This document shows, in pieces, positions 38,914 to 49,499 of a stretch of 64,000 nt of DNA. Source of the DNA: Carboxylicivirga mesophila (lineage in GTDB: Bacteria; Bacteroidota; Bacteroidia; Bacteroidales; Marinilabiliaceae). The translations under genes were made by a program, and so were the position numbers. The notes beneath the pieces are model-generated. The model saw only the letters and a program-made list of their open reading frames with translations, had not been told where the DNA came from and did no database searches. The stretch spans positions 1 to 64,000 of the forward strand of contig NZ_JAGUCN010000007.1 of the NCBI RefSeq assembly GCF_018271975.1. The letters are read 5' to 3'. Position 1 is the first letter of the stretch; each line of letters opens with the position of its first letter.

Positions 38914-38948
38914 AAAAAGTCTGATCAATTGATTTGATCAGACTTTTT
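38914..38948. terminator. Bidirectional terminator after the A2-B-C2 operon
   Basis: A perfect 15-bp stem: AAAAAGTCTGATCAA (38914-38928) and TTGATCAGACTTTTT (38934-38948), 5-nt loop, with A-run and T-run flanks. Confidence 0.9.
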
Positions 38949-39094
38949 ATTTGAAATAGAATGGATATGGCAGTTTAGCACTCATTCGTAATCGTTGATG
39001 AGTAGAAAAATAAAAATCTGTTAATAATCGTTCGATATGTGGTCAGCTACGTGATAAGACGAGTGTATCTTCGAACAATTAATTATCGATACAA

Positions 39095-40555
39095 ATGAAG
39101 AATTTAGTATTAATATTCACCTTAGTAGTGGCATGTACCTGTCAAGTGTATGCCAAGAGTAATAATAAGCAACGACCAAATCTGGTAATCATCCACACCG
39201 ATGAGCATAACCTGCGTACATTAGGTTGTTACCGCGAAACCATGAGTGATGAACAAGCTTTGATGTGGGGCCAAAAGACCATTGTTGAAACACCAAATTT
39301 GGATAAAATTGCCAGCGAGGGTGTTTTATGCAAAAATTGGTATGCCACCTCACCAGTTTGTACACCTTCTCGTGCCTCAATGATTAGTGGTTTGTATCCC
39401 ATTGCAACGGGTTCGTACCGTAATGATTTGCCCTTAAAAGATGAGCTGGTTACTTTTGCACAAATATTAAAAGACAATGGGTATGCCACATCCTACGTCG
39501 GTAAGTGGCATCTCGATGGTGATGATAAACCTGGTTTTGCACCAAAGCGTCAGTTTGGCTTTTCAGATAATCGATACATGTTTAACCGGGGACACTGGAA
39601 GGCATTGGCAGAAGATGACAAAGGATTACGCGTAGACCAGGCTATTACAAAAAAGGGAGTGGCTTTCGATGTAGAAAAGGTTACTGAAGAGTCTTTCACA
39701 ACTGATTTCCTTGTTGATCGCTCCTTGGAAATTATCAAACGAGATATGGATCAACCCTTTGCTTTGATGCTATCCATCCCAGATCCGCATGGACCTAATC
39801 AGGTAAGAGCTCCCTATGACACTATGTTTGATCATATGCACTTCGAAGATCCACGAACCATGCATCCCGATCCGGAAATGTCGCCCAAATGGTTGAATTT
39901 ACAAGGGAAAAAGAATCGGGCATTGTCATTAAAGCAAGACCAAATGGCTGATTACTTCGGCATGGTAAAATGCATTGATGACAATGTAGGACGCATCCTC
40001 AATTTTTTGGAAATGGAAGGATTGAGTGAAAATACCATCGTTGTTTTTACATCCGATCATGGCGACCTGATGGGCGAGCACGGTAAGCATAATAAAGGCT
40101 TACCATATGAGATGTCGGCTCGTGTGCCTTTTATCCTTAAATACCCAGGAACAGTCAAACCTGGTAAAACCATTCAAAAAGCATTCACAATGGCAGATTT
40201 TACACCAACAATTCTTGGTTTAATGAATGTGGATCATTCTGCCTATAATTTTCATGGTGAGGATTTATCACAGGGTTTCACGAATAAATCTATATTGGTA
40301 AATGATGATCGTATCGTTTATATTACCAATGCATTTGCTCGTTGGGTGGCAGCGGTTGATAATCGTTATAAATTGGTATTATCACCTGTTGATAAACCTT
40401 GGTTATTTGATTTGGAAAAAGATCCGGATGAGTTAGTTAATTTTTATGATCAGCCCGAATATAAGGAGATTGGGGAGCGATTGAAGAATGAATTATACAA
40501 GCAAATGGAGGACTTTGATGAGCCATTATTAAATGAAGGGACCATTATTCGATAG
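39095..40555 (+). CDS. S1 sulfatase (N-sulfoglucosamine/choline-sulfatase-like form)
   Basis: The 486-residue exported sulfatase has the opening NLVIIHTDEHNLRTLGCY, in which the metal pair is DE, and an insertion of about 15 residues (SDEQALMWGQKT) before TPNLDKIASEG; FGly site CTPSR (Cys89); GKWHLDG; second metal site TSDHGDLMGEHG. That DHGDLMGEH form is usual in choline-sulfatase/iduronate-sulfatase-like groups. It stands first after the terminator at 38914 with the next sulfatase 163 nt downstream. Exact substrate cannot be read from sequence. Confidence 0.92.
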   Translation: MKNLVLIFTLVVACTCQVYAKSNNKQRPNLVIIHTDEHNLRTLGCYRETMSDEQALMWGQKTIVETPNLDKIASEGVLCKNWYATSPVCTPSRASMISGLYPIATGSYRNDLPLKDELVTFAQILKDNGYATSYVGKWHLDGDDKPGFAPKRQFGFSDNRYMFNRGHWKALAEDDKGLRVDQAITKKGVAFDVEKVTEESFTTDFLVDRSLEIIKRDMDQPFALMLSIPDPHGPNQVRAPYDTMFDHMHFEDPRTMHPDPEMSPKWLNLQGKKNRALSLKQDQMADYFGMVKCIDDNVGRILNFLEMEGLSENTIVVFTSDHGDLMGEHGKHNKGLPYEMSARVPFILKYPGTVKPGKTIQKAFTMADFTPTILGLMNVDHSAYNFHGEDLSQGFTNKSILVNDDRIVYITNAFARWVAAVDNRYKLVLSPVDKPWLFDLEKDPDELVNFYDQPEYKEIGERLKNELYKQMEDFDEPLLNEGTIIR

Positions 40556-40718
40556 TAATTGAATAATAATATATTATACCACTCAGACTAAAGTTCATAA
40601 GGGGAAGGTTTTGCAACATTTTATTTATTTTGAAGGAGAAATACCACGACGTTGGTAGGTGGTTATTTTAAGAATATAACTGCCTTAGTCATTTATGAAA
40701 AGCTATTCAACTGTAGTT

Positions 40719-42167
40719 ATGAAGCTAATAATAACAATATCGCTACTGCTGCTAATCACTTCATCAGCATGTGTTACTGCATCTAATAAAAAGAAATCGG
40801 CCGAAAAAGCACCCAATATTCTTTTCATCGCCATTGATGATATGAATGACTGGACAGGCTTCCTTGGCGGACACCCTCAGGCCATAACACCTAACATGGA
40901 TAAACTTGCCGCTAAAGGTGTTAATTTTACAAATGCCCATTGTTCAGCACCAGGTTGTTCACCTAGTCGTAATGCATTGTTATATGGAGTGGAGCCTTTT
41001 AACTCTGGTTTATATCCCTTTTATGAACATGATATTCATGAGCAGTTGATGGATCGCTACATCACATTGCCACGTCTGTTAAAAGAAAATGGCTACAATA
41101 CCTATGGTGCCGGTAAGATACACCATGGTTTGAAGAATGATAAGCGCGAGTGGACAGGCTACTTTGAATTGAAATATTCCAACAAAGAATTTAAAGCAGG
41201 AGCAGGCTATCAGGTTGGGAATAGTAAAAAGAATTCCTTTCGGCCAACAGTGAATGCTGATGATGAACATGTTGATTACCAGGTGGCATCCTACGGAGTT
41301 GATATTCTACAAAGCGAACATGATAAGCCATTTTTTCTGGCTGTTGGAATTGTAAAACCTCATTTACCTTTTGATTGTCCTGAGCGATTCTTCAATGCAT
41401 TGCCTGATGAGATAGTGGCCCCAGCGCTTTGGGCAGACGATTTGAAAGATATACCTGTCGAGGGTAATAGTTTCAGAAGAGCGGGTGATGACACGCGTTT
41501 TAAAAAGGATAAAGCCTGGGAAGAGGTTCGACGTGCTTACTTAGCCTGTATTTCCTGGACCGATTACAATGTTGGCCGTGTATTAGATGCTTTGGAGCAA
41601 AGTCCTTACGCTGATAATACCATTGTGGTGCTGTGGTCTGACCATGGTTTTCATTTGGGTGAGAAGATGAGCTTTAAAAAGTTTACCCTTTGGGAAGAAG
41701 CCACTCGTGTGCCTTTTATTATATACGATGCGCGAAATAAAACACATCAAGGTGGTCAAATCTACACACCGGCTGTTTCATTAATAAATATCTATCGTAC
41801 CCTGGCCGACATGGCAGGAATAGAAGCTCCCGCTTATGTCGATGGTGAAAGTTTAGTGTCAGTTTTGGAAAATACAGATACTGAATTGACTAAACCGACT
41901 ATTACATCGTGGGGTAGAGGCAACTATGCTATTAGAACTGGAGAATGGCGTTATATCCGTTACTTCGATGGCACTGAGGAGTTATATAATCACCAGTCAG
42001 ATGCCAATGAGTGGCATAACCTGGCCAATGATAGTCAATACCAAAAGGTTAAAGAAATGTTGGCTGCCAGGCTGCCCAAACAAGATGCTGAAACTATCCA
42101 GGAGTATATTTCTCCCTGGAGTGTATATGGCGTTGATAAAGAAAAAGGGAAAACAAAGAAGAAATAG
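40719..42167 (+). CDS. S1 sulfatase, iduronate-2-sulfatase-like group (lipoprotein)
   Basis: An ATG at 40695 is possible, but the ATG at 40719 (MKLIITISLLLL) places the signal peptide at the start and gives 482 residues with lipid Cys18 (SSAC). It has IDDMNDWTGFLGGHPQA, FGly site CSPSR (Cys80), GAGKIHHG in place of GKWH, and second metal site WSDHGFHLGEK. It shares the GGHPQA and late DGTEELY.H..D..EWHNLA blocks with 22947 and 28637. The C-terminus is basic (KEKGKTKKK). It is 52 nt upstream of the second beta-helix gene, so the two probably act on the same oligosaccharides. Confidence 0.92.
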   Translation: MKLIITISLLLLITSSACVTASNKKKSAEKAPNILFIAIDDMNDWTGFLGGHPQAITPNMDKLAAKGVNFTNAHCSAPGCSPSRNALLYGVEPFNSGLYPFYEHDIHEQLMDRYITLPRLLKENGYNTYGAGKIHHGLKNDKREWTGYFELKYSNKEFKAGAGYQVGNSKKNSFRPTVNADDEHVDYQVASYGVDILQSEHDKPFFLAVGIVKPHLPFDCPERFFNALPDEIVAPALWADDLKDIPVEGNSFRRAGDDTRFKKDKAWEEVRRAYLACISWTDYNVGRVLDALEQSPYADNTIVVLWSDHGFHLGEKMSFKKFTLWEEATRVPFIIYDARNKTHQGGQIYTPAVSLINIYRTLADMAGIEAPAYVDGESLVSVLENTDTELTKPTITSWGRGNYAIRTGEWRYIRYFDGTEELYNHQSDANEWHNLANDSQYQKVKEMLAARLPKQDAETIQEYISPWSVYGVDKEKGKTKKK

Positions 42168-42219
42168 TATTAGATAGTAAGTACTTAACCGTTATTTATA
42201 ATGGTATAAATAGAATAGG

Positions 42220-43860
42220 ATGATTAAAAAACTAAGCATAGTTCTCATAGCTTTATTAATAAGCTTACCTCTTTGGGCCAGTACGTATTATGTTGACGCC
42301 AATAATGGAAGTGATTCCAATAATGGATTATCAAAAGATGCAGCCATTAAAAGCCTAAAACGTGCCAGTGCATTGCCTTTAAAAGCGGGTGATAATCTAT
42401 TGTTGGCTAATGGGCAGGTCTTTTTGGGAAGCTTGGAACTAAAGAATGTTAGCGGTAGCAAAAGTCACCCAATTATCGTGTCCAATTATTCACTCAGTAA
42501 AAATGACCTGGACAACTTACCAATTATTGATGCAAAAGGTTATCGTAACGGACTGTTATTGATGAACTGTAGCCATATCCATGTGAGTAATCTGCAGATA
42601 ACCGCTGATGCAGGTGGAGTACCTGGCGGAACATCTATAAAGGACGATATGCGCTGTGGCGTACTGATTACTTGTGATAATGCCGCAGAATACGAAAATG
42701 TCAGATTATCACTGTTAAATGTTATAGATATATTCTACGCCGATAAAAGTGTGGTTCGCAGTAAGAAAGAAACCAATTCGGCCAACGGAACGCAGGCTTA
42801 TGGTTGGGGCATCCGGTTGATTAATCGTACCAAAGGAGCGCTTTTGAAAGATATGATGGTAGAAAATTGTCATGTTGAGAATGTTGGGCATACCGGTATT
42901 AAAGCCACAGGAGGAAAGCACAGCATAAAGGGTTTAAAGTTGTATGATAATACGGTTAAACATACCGGAGGACCTGGTATGCAGATGAGTGGTATATTAG
43001 ATGGACACGTCAAAGGCAATACCATCACTTACTCTGGTAGCACAACCGATACACGCAAATGGGGCAGAGGTAGCGGTTTGTGGACCTGGGGATGTTCACG
43101 CGTATTGATTGAGCACAACTCATTTCGATTCGCTAACGGTCCTGCCGATTCTGCAGGTTGTCACATTGATTTTAACTGTGACAATGTTATCGTTCAATAT
43201 AATGTGAGTGAAGGAAACGCTGGTGGTTTCTGCGAAATTTTGGGAAATAATTATAATTGTGCCTACCGTTATAATATTAGTATTAATGATGGACACCGGG
43301 TTAAAAAGGTAAACGGTGCTTTTCAGGAAGGTAAAATATTTTGGCTGAGTGGTTTCAATGGTAAGGGAAAAGAACATAATGGGCCATTTAACTCGTATTT
43401 TTATAATAATACTATATACGTGAAAAATGATATTGTGGCAAAAATGGCCGTAACGCGAACTGCGCAAGGCGCTTTATTGGCCAATAATATCTTTTACATC
43501 GAAGGGGAGAGTGAACTGGTATTGGGCGATCAGTATAAACCTGCTACCACTGGCAAATCCCTCATTAAGAATGTATTTTTTAAGAATAACCTGTTTCTGA
43601 AAGCGGATAACTGGCCTGTAGATGTATTAATTCAGGATGAGGCACCGATAATAGGTAATCCTATGTTCACAAACGTTAATGGTAATACAGCTGAAGATTT
43701 TGTTCCTAAGCATGTGCTTTTAATAAAGGATAAAGGAATTCAGATTGTTAATATACCTGATGATAAAGAGGGTTTATTCGTAGGATTAAAAGTTGAAAAA
43801 GATATTCTTGGTAATAAAATTAATGGACGGCCAGATATAGGTGCAATTGAAATAGAATAA
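42220..43860 (+). CDS. Right-handed beta-helix protein, periplasmic (putative glycan-active enzyme)
   Basis: The 546-residue protein has a cleavable signal (LLISLPLWAS) with no lipobox and no T9SS tail, so it is probably periplasmic. From residue 21 it opens YYVDANNGSDSNNG and continues as a parallel beta-helix to about 500. The core contains LWTWGCSRVLIEHN, SAGCHIDFNCDN, VQYNVSEGNAGGFCEI and YRYNISINDGHR, aligned with the same signature in the proteins at 26065 and 55461. The conserved Asp in HIDF, the Glu in GGFCEI and the Asp in NDG are candidates for catalysis. Lyase or hydrolase activity on galactan fragments is inferred from context only. It ends the operon with two sulfatases; a long hairpin terminator follows. 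Confidence 0.8.
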   Translation: MIKKLSIVLIALLISLPLWASTYYVDANNGSDSNNGLSKDAAIKSLKRASALPLKAGDNLLLANGQVFLGSLELKNVSGSKSHPIIVSNYSLSKNDLDNLPIIDAKGYRNGLLLMNCSHIHVSNLQITADAGGVPGGTSIKDDMRCGVLITCDNAAEYENVRLSLLNVIDIFYADKSVVRSKKETNSANGTQAYGWGIRLINRTKGALLKDMMVENCHVENVGHTGIKATGGKHSIKGLKLYDNTVKHTGGPGMQMSGILDGHVKGNTITYSGSTTDTRKWGRGSGLWTWGCSRVLIEHNSFRFANGPADSAGCHIDFNCDNVIVQYNVSEGNAGGFCEILGNNYNCAYRYNISINDGHRVKKVNGAFQEGKIFWLSGFNGKGKEHNGPFNSYFYNNTIYVKNDIVAKMAVTRTAQGALLANNIFYIEGESELVLGDQYKPATTGKSLIKNVFFKNNLFLKADNWPVDVLIQDEAPIIGNPMFTNVNGNTAEDFVPKHVLLIKDKGIQIVNIPDDKEGLFVGLKVEKDILGNKINGRPDIGAIEIE

Positions 43861-43882
43861 CGGTCTACAACTTCAACAATTG

Positions 43883-43947
43883 AAAAAGTGAATTCTTAAG
43901 AAGGTAATAAATAGAAAGTATACCTCTTAATGGATTCACTTTTTTTA
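43883..43947 (+). terminator. Long hairpin terminator after the second beta-helix gene
   Basis: AAAAAGTGAAT (43883-43893) pairs with ATTCACTTTTT (43934-43944), and an inner stem (TTAAGAAGGTA with TACCTCTTAA, one bulged A) continues it. A T-run follows. Confidence 0.82.
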
Positions 43948-44140
43948 TTATGACTATCTGCGGTTTAAGGGATATGAATGATGGTTAATCAAATATATTG
44001 TTTGTGCCCGTAAACTTGCTTATTGCGTGATTTGAAAAATGACGAGGTGTTTAAGAATAAACCCGATAGTATTACAATCCGATCAATTAAATTTTAAAGT
44101 GAGTATTCTTCCCGATTTGTCCCTGATAGTTAATGTGGCA

Positions 44141-44201
44141 ATATGTGGTCAGTATTGGATAATTAATGAAGAATTTTAGTATTGGCTTCCTCCTATATTT
44201 G
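44141..44201 (+). promoter_or_regulatory. Putative operator plus promoter of the SusC/D operon
   Basis: TTGGATAA at 44155-44162 and a perfect -7 element TATATTTG at 44194-44201, again exactly 39 nt. The leader to the susC ATG would be about 310 nt. A second perfect -7 match, TAGTTTTG, lies at 44442-44449 without a box and could be an alternative start 73 nt before the ATG. Confidence 0.6.
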
Positions 44202-44521
44202 AAATGTAAATAACTGTTAAAAACTCATCCTAAAACATCAGTTTTATAGATAGTATACCGACAATTATATATATAAAATTAGCATTGTACCACAGGGTTT
44301 TAAATTTTCTAATAGACTGAAAAGCAGTGGTTGGAGTTGGTTTTTGACGCAAAAACAACAAATAATAACAAATAATGGACATGTCTTAATTACTGTCAAT
44401 GTAAATGTGAAAATGTGTTAATGTAATATGTGTTGTAGAGGTAGTTTTGAGTGTAATTTTTCTCAGAAAGGGAGAACAAAATAACGAAGAGAGAGTAAAT
44501 AGTAATATTAATTCAAAGTGT

Positions 44522-47500
44522 ATGAAAAGATTCTTTAAAACATTCATTTTTGTCTGCACCTTGCTGTCAATAGCCATATCGGCTTCTGCTCAGCAAAATG
44601 TAACTGGTGTTGTGACCGATGATAAAGGTGATCCCATAGTCGGGGCCACGGTTGTAATCGACGGAACAACAACTGGAACCATTACAGACTTTAACGGAGT
44701 GTACAACCTGCGGGTTGAAACGGGACAAACATTAAGCATTAGCTTTATTGGATTTACAACCCAGCAGGTTCAGGTTGGGAGTGAAACCACAATTAATGTT
44801 CAACTGGTCAGTGAGGATATAGGTTTGGACGAGGTTGTAGTTATTGGTTTTGGAGAGAAAAAGAAAGTGACAGTAACAGGGTCCGTATCGACAATCAACA
44901 GTGAGGAATTACTAAAATCACCAACAGCTAACGTGACGAATGCGCTGGCTGGTAAAATTTCTGGTATTTCGGCAGTACAGAATACTGGTCAGCCGGGAGC
45001 GGACGAAGCAGCATTGGCCATTCGTGGTAACCGAAATATTTTAACGATTGTGGATGGTGTTGAAAGACCATTTTCGCAGATAGATCCTGAAGAAATTGAA
45101 AGTATATCTGTACTCAAAGATGCATCCGCAACGGCCGTTTATGGTATACGTGGGGGTAATGGTGTTTTAATTGTTACTACAAAACGTGGTGAAAAAGGTC
45201 GTGCAAAGATTTCGGTTTCTTCATCAATAGGTTTTCAGCAGCCAACCATGTTAGCTGAGAAATCGAATAGTTATACCTACGCCATGGCGCATAACGAACG
45301 AGCTGCCAATGATGGTACACCTGAGGAGAATTTTGTCTTTGGGCCTGAGGCTCTTGAGGCTTTTGCCAATGGGGGAAATCTCTTATATCCTGATATGGAT
45401 TGGAATGAATACTTATTTAGAGACAAGGCATTTCAGAGCAAAACAAACTTCACCATGAGAGGTGGAACTGACCGTGTTCGGTACTTTGTGGCTTTAGGTT
45501 ATTTAACACAGGATGGTTTATTGAAAAACCTGGACCCACGATTTGATGAGAACTTTACCTTCGATCGATACAACTATCGAACTAACCTGGACATTGATGT
45601 AACAAAATCAACCTTGCTAAAATTGAGTTTGGGTGGTCGTACAGAAGTGCGCAATCAACCAAGAGCTAAAGATGCAGAAGAGGGTATCTGGAAAGAGGCC
45701 AGCTGGGCGCAACCAATGTCGGGTTCAGGTATTGTTGAGGGAAAGTGGGTCACCACTTCTGCTGACAATGTATCTATTGAAATGAAAGATCCATTGAATG
45801 CCTTTTATGGTCGTGGTAACGAAAATCAGACAAGGGCTGTGTTAAATATGGACCTGGATGTTATTCAAAAGTTAGACTTCGTGACACGTGGTTTGAAATT
45901 ACGATTAAAAGGATCGTACAATACAACATATACGCATTCTAAAACGCGCAGTTCTTCCCCTGACCGTTATGAAGCCATTAAAGATCCAATGGATCCTGAT
46001 AATATTGTATTCAGAAAGATCAATGATGAAGGTACTCTGGGCTATAACGAGCCGGATCCAACCAAAGCACGTAACTGGTATGTGGAAGGTGGATTAAACT
46101 ACAATCGTAAATTTGGTAATCACGATGTTAGCGGTTTATTATTATATAACCAACGTACGGTCTATTATCCTTCACAATTCACTGATATTCCTAACAGAAC
46201 ATTAGGTTTGGTGGCACGTATGACATATAACTATAAGACCAAATACCTGGTAGACTTTAACCTTGGGTATAACGGTTCCGAAAACTTTCCTGAAGGAAAA
46301 CGTTTTGACTACTTCCCTGCAGTATCATTAGGTTACATTATTACAGAGGAAAGTTTCATGGATAATATAGGCGTTTTTGATTATTTGAAATTACGTGCGT
46401 CCTATGGTCTGGTGGGTAATGACCGTATTGGTGGTGGTCGTTTTCTATATCAGCCTGATGCATGGAATTATGATGCTGACGGTTATAGTTTTGGATATGA
46501 ATCTGATTATATCGATCAGGGTGCTCTTGAAATGCGTATTGGTAACCCAAATGTAACGTGGGAAACAATCACTCAAAAGAATATTGGTTTGGATGCCAAA
46601 TTCCTGGATGCGCGTTTAAGTGCCAGTCTTGATTTATTCCATGAGAGTAGAGAAGACATGTTGGTAACACGTCAAACAGTACCCAACTATGTAGCTGCCG
46701 TATTACCAGCAGTAAACCTCAAAGAGCGTGAAAACAAAGGTTACGAAATTGAATTAGGCTGGGATGATAATGCCGGTGGTTTTAGATATTACATTAATGC
46801 CAACCTTTCATTCGCACGTAATAAGATTATTTATATGGACGAGGTGCCTCAGCCATATGCATACCTGGAAAGAACAGGTAAGCCTGAGGGACAGCCTTTT
46901 GCATACATCAGTGATGGCTTCTTTACCGAAGAGGTGAATACAGATATTGATCCGAATTATCCAAATCAAGGCTATCGTTTTCCTGGTGATGTGAAGTATA
47001 AGGATTTAAATGGAGATGGAAAGATTGATGATTTGGATCAGAAAGCAATCGGATACTCACCTAATGTGCCAGAGTATAACTTTGGTCTGAATACAGGATT
47101 TAATTGGAAGAATTTTGATTTCTCGATGACGTGGTCGGGAGTGGCCAATACCTATCGTTTATTACCTAATGTATTGCGCCAACCATTTGCAGGACAAAAC
47201 CGAGCTTTATACGATCACTTGTATGATGGTAGATGGACACAGGAAAAAGCTGATGCAGGCGCGCACATTGAGTATCCGCGTTTATCATTGGCAAGCAAGG
47301 ATAATAATTACCAGGTATCCGATTTATATTACCAGGATGCTTCTTTTATTCGATTGAAGAGTGTAGAGCTAGGTTATACTATTAAAGCAAACTTTTTTAA
47401 ACGCGCTGGACTGCGTGATGTTAGAGTATATGCAAATGGATTTAACCTCTTGACATTTAGTGATTTTGACATCTATGATCCTGAGTCAAATCCGGGATCA

Positions 47501-47557
47501 AATGGTCTCTACCCTATGGTTAAAATGTATAACATGGGTGTTAAGTTTAATTTCTAA
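44522..47557 (+). CDS. susC: SusC-like TonB-dependent outer-membrane transporter (first)
   Basis: The ATG at 44522 (MKRFFKTFIFV) gives 1011 residues with a cleaved signal (ISASAQ). Domains in order: CarboxypepD_reg-like Ig domain (28-105, GVVTDDKGDPIVGATVVIDG), TonB box region (DEVVVIGFGEKKK), plug (about 120-235, ISVLKDASATAVYGIRGGNGVLIVTTK), and 22-strand barrel with the C-terminal aromatic YNMGVKFNF. It imports oligosaccharides through the outer membrane using TonB energy, together with the SusD protein encoded 9 nt downstream. Specificity cannot be read, but the locus suggests sulfated galactan oligosaccharides. It is first in the 44522-56963 operon. Confidence 0.95.
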   Translation: MKRFFKTFIFVCTLLSIAISASAQQNVTGVVTDDKGDPIVGATVVIDGTTTGTITDFNGVYNLRVETGQTLSISFIGFTTQQVQVGSETTINVQLVSEDIGLDEVVVIGFGEKKKVTVTGSVSTINSEELLKSPTANVTNALAGKISGISAVQNTGQPGADEAALAIRGNRNILTIVDGVERPFSQIDPEEIESISVLKDASATAVYGIRGGNGVLIVTTKRGEKGRAKISVSSSIGFQQPTMLAEKSNSYTYAMAHNERAANDGTPEENFVFGPEALEAFANGGNLLYPDMDWNEYLFRDKAFQSKTNFTMRGGTDRVRYFVALGYLTQDGLLKNLDPRFDENFTFDRYNYRTNLDIDVTKSTLLKLSLGGRTEVRNQPRAKDAEEGIWKEASWAQPMSGSGIVEGKWVTTSADNVSIEMKDPLNAFYGRGNENQTRAVLNMDLDVIQKLDFVTRGLKLRLKGSYNTTYTHSKTRSSSPDRYEAIKDPMDPDNIVFRKINDEGTLGYNEPDPTKARNWYVEGGLNYNRKFGNHDVSGLLLYNQRTVYYPSQFTDIPNRTLGLVARMTYNYKTKYLVDFNLGYNGSENFPEGKRFDYFPAVSLGYIITEESFMDNIGVFDYLKLRASYGLVGNDRIGGGRFLYQPDAWNYDADGYSFGYESDYIDQGALEMRIGNPNVTWETITQKNIGLDAKFLDARLSASLDLFHESREDMLVTRQTVPNYVAAVLPAVNLKERENKGYEIELGWDDNAGGFRYYINANLSFARNKIIYMDEVPQPYAYLERTGKPEGQPFAYISDGFFTEEVNTDIDPNYPNQGYRFPGDVKYKDLNGDGKIDDLDQKAIGYSPNVPEYNFGLNTGFNWKNFDFSMTWSGVANTYRLLPNVLRQPFAGQNRALYDHLYDGRWTQEKADAGAHIEYPRLSLASKDNNYQVSDLYYQDASFIRLKSVELGYTIKANFFKRAGLRDVRVYANGFNLLTFSDFDIYDPESNPGSNGLYPMVKMYNMGVKFNF

Positions 47558-47566
47558 ATAGGAGCG

Positions 47567-49462
47567 ATGATGAAACATATAACATATTTAAAATTCGCTT
47601 TGCTGGCGATTGTAATTGGCATCTTTTCAGCATCATGCGAAGATATTGGGCCGGGTGCATTAGAGAAGCCTGAAGGACAGGATGTGACCATTGATACCAT
47701 CTTTTCGTCAACTGAATATGCTGAACGGGTATTATTTAATTCCTACCGTTCATTACGATCAGGAATCCTAAAAAATGGACGAAGTCATGCTATCGGACAA
47801 GATCTTCAGGAAGACATTACTGATTTATCGCATACCTTTAAATCATGGGGAACGGCGATGACTACTTATTATGCAGGTGGCTTAAACTCAGCCAACTCGT
47901 ATGTATCTTCTAATCACCCGGATGCATGGTTAGCACCTATGTGTATTTTGCCATACGGAGACACACCTAATAAAGGGATTACGACGTTTAAAGCAATACG
48001 TAATTGTCATATTTTCTTGGACCATGTTCACAAAGTGCCCGATATGTCAGAAGGTTACCGTGAGCAACTAAAGGCGGAAGCAAGAGTGATTATTGCCTAT
48101 AATATGACGGAGCTATTCCGCAACTATGGTGGAGTTCCAATGATTGGCAAGGTATATACGCCCGATGACGATTTTACAAATCCGCGCATGACAGTAGAAG
48201 CGACTGTAGATTCAATTGTTAGCTTATTGGATAAGGCTATACCTAATTTACCATGGCAATTCAGTGAGGCAGATATGAGCTCATTGGCAGGTCGTTTTAC
48301 ACAGGCCGGTGCTATGGCACTTAAAACACGTTTATTATTATTTGCTGCTAGTCCGCTGTTTAACAGTTCAGAACCATATATGCCAGGTGCTAATTCTGAA
48401 GAAGAATTGTTATGGTGGTATGGCAACTACGACGACAGCCGTTGGCAGAGAGCTGCTGATGCAGCCAAAGCGTTAATTGATAAAATTGATATAGAAGGTG
48501 GTTATGCTCTTGAGATGCCCGAAACAGAAGATGTTTGGGGTTACCGCGATGCGTATCGCCGTGGGTATTATTTTGCTGGTAACTTTAGTACCAGTGCTTC
48601 ACGTCGTAGTACGGAGGTGTTGATTAGCATCAGAGATGGCTACGAAAGTCAAAAGCGCTGGGGGGGTGGTATGTACGACTCCATGCTTAACTATGGTGGT
48701 GGTACCTGTACCAACGAGTTTATGCGTATGTTCCCAATGGCTGATGGTACACCTATTACTGATCCTTCTTCAGGTTGGGATGAATCAGTCGATCCATTGG
48801 GAAGTGAAAACCGCACGTTTAGCCGTGATCCTCGTTTATATGAAACTATGCAGTGTTTAAATGATGACTGGGGTGGAGAAAAAGTCCAGAACTGGAAAAA
48901 CAACCAGGGCGGATGGGCGAAGCATGTTGCAGGGCCACGTCGTACTAATGGTTCAGGAAGTACTGTTATTCGTAAATTTATCCCGGGTTGGGCCGGAAGT
49001 TTTTATCCTATAAATGATCATCATTTCCCATACATTCGCTTACCCGAAATTTATTTGTCATATGCAGAGGCCATGGCGCACCTTGGTAATATGGGGGAAG
49101 CTTATACCTACATTAATAAGGTACGTAACCGTGTAGGTTTAAAAAATATTGAAGACGTTAAAGCATGGGGACCCGATGAATTAGTTCAACAGATATTGAC
49201 AGAACGAGCTTGTGAATTCGGTTTTGAGCAGGTGCGTTGGTTTGATATGACCCGTCATAAATTAGAAAGTGCATTTAACCAGACATTGCATAATGTATGG
49301 ATTACTAAGAATGCCGATGGCACATTTAGTTATTCTTATCCTGAAATTAATGTCAATAGCCGACTGTGGTGGACATTCTTCGAATCTAAATGGTACTTGT
49401 TACCATTCCCTATGAATGAAATTCAAAAAGGATATGGACTGGTACAAAATCCTGGATGGTAA
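47567..49462 (+). CDS. susD: SusD-like surface glycan-binding lipoprotein (first)
   Basis: The 631-residue lipoprotein (FSASC, lipid Cys24, followed by acidic EDIG, which fits surface export) has the RagB/SusD fold: N-terminal TPR-like helices (YREQLKAEARVIIAYNMTELFRNYGGVPMI) and the C-terminal SusD signature LPEIYLSYAEAM, RNRVGLKNI, LTERACEFGFEQVRWFDMTRH, ending in MNEIQKGYGLVQNPGW. It forms the lid of the SusC transporter and binds the oligosaccharide. A second ATG lies one codon downstream; GGAG five bases upstream is an unusual ribosome-binding match for this phylum. It pairs with the SusC before it. Confidence 0.95.
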   Translation: MMKHITYLKFALLAIVIGIFSASCEDIGPGALEKPEGQDVTIDTIFSSTEYAERVLFNSYRSLRSGILKNGRSHAIGQDLQEDITDLSHTFKSWGTAMTTYYAGGLNSANSYVSSNHPDAWLAPMCILPYGDTPNKGITTFKAIRNCHIFLDHVHKVPDMSEGYREQLKAEARVIIAYNMTELFRNYGGVPMIGKVYTPDDDFTNPRMTVEATVDSIVSLLDKAIPNLPWQFSEADMSSLAGRFTQAGAMALKTRLLLFAASPLFNSSEPYMPGANSEEELLWWYGNYDDSRWQRAADAAKALIDKIDIEGGYALEMPETEDVWGYRDAYRRGYYFAGNFSTSASRRSTEVLISIRDGYESQKRWGGGMYDSMLNYGGGTCTNEFMRMFPMADGTPITDPSSGWDESVDPLGSENRTFSRDPRLYETMQCLNDDWGGEKVQNWKNNQGGWAKHVAGPRRTNGSGSTVIRKFIPGWAGSFYPINDHHFPYIRLPEIYLSYAEAMAHLGNMGEAYTYINKVRNRVGLKNIEDVKAWGPDELVQQILTERACEFGFEQVRWFDMTRHKLESAFNQTLHNVWITKNADGTFSYSYPEINVNSRLWWTFFESKWYLLPFPMNEIQKGYGLVQNPGW

Positions 49463-49499
49463 CCAATGGGAAGAATGTAAAACAGAAAAAAGTTAGAAT

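Larger units (their letters stand above)
43861..44521. other. Non-coding stretch: terminator, promoter and long susC leader
   Basis: It holds the terminator at 43883 and the promoter at 44141-44201. The leader from about 44208 to 44521 is AT-rich; TAAAAC/GTTTTA (near 44228-44247) is the only small hairpin I note. A TTG-started extension of the susC frame from 44447 is not believed, because it precedes the signal peptide. Confidence 0.55.

Noticed and set aside
39035-39046. 12-base match ATATGTGGTCAG shared with 44141-44152 near the susC operator
   Set aside because: At 39035 it is followed by CGTGATAA without a usable -7 element at the right spacing; a chance match cannot be excluded.
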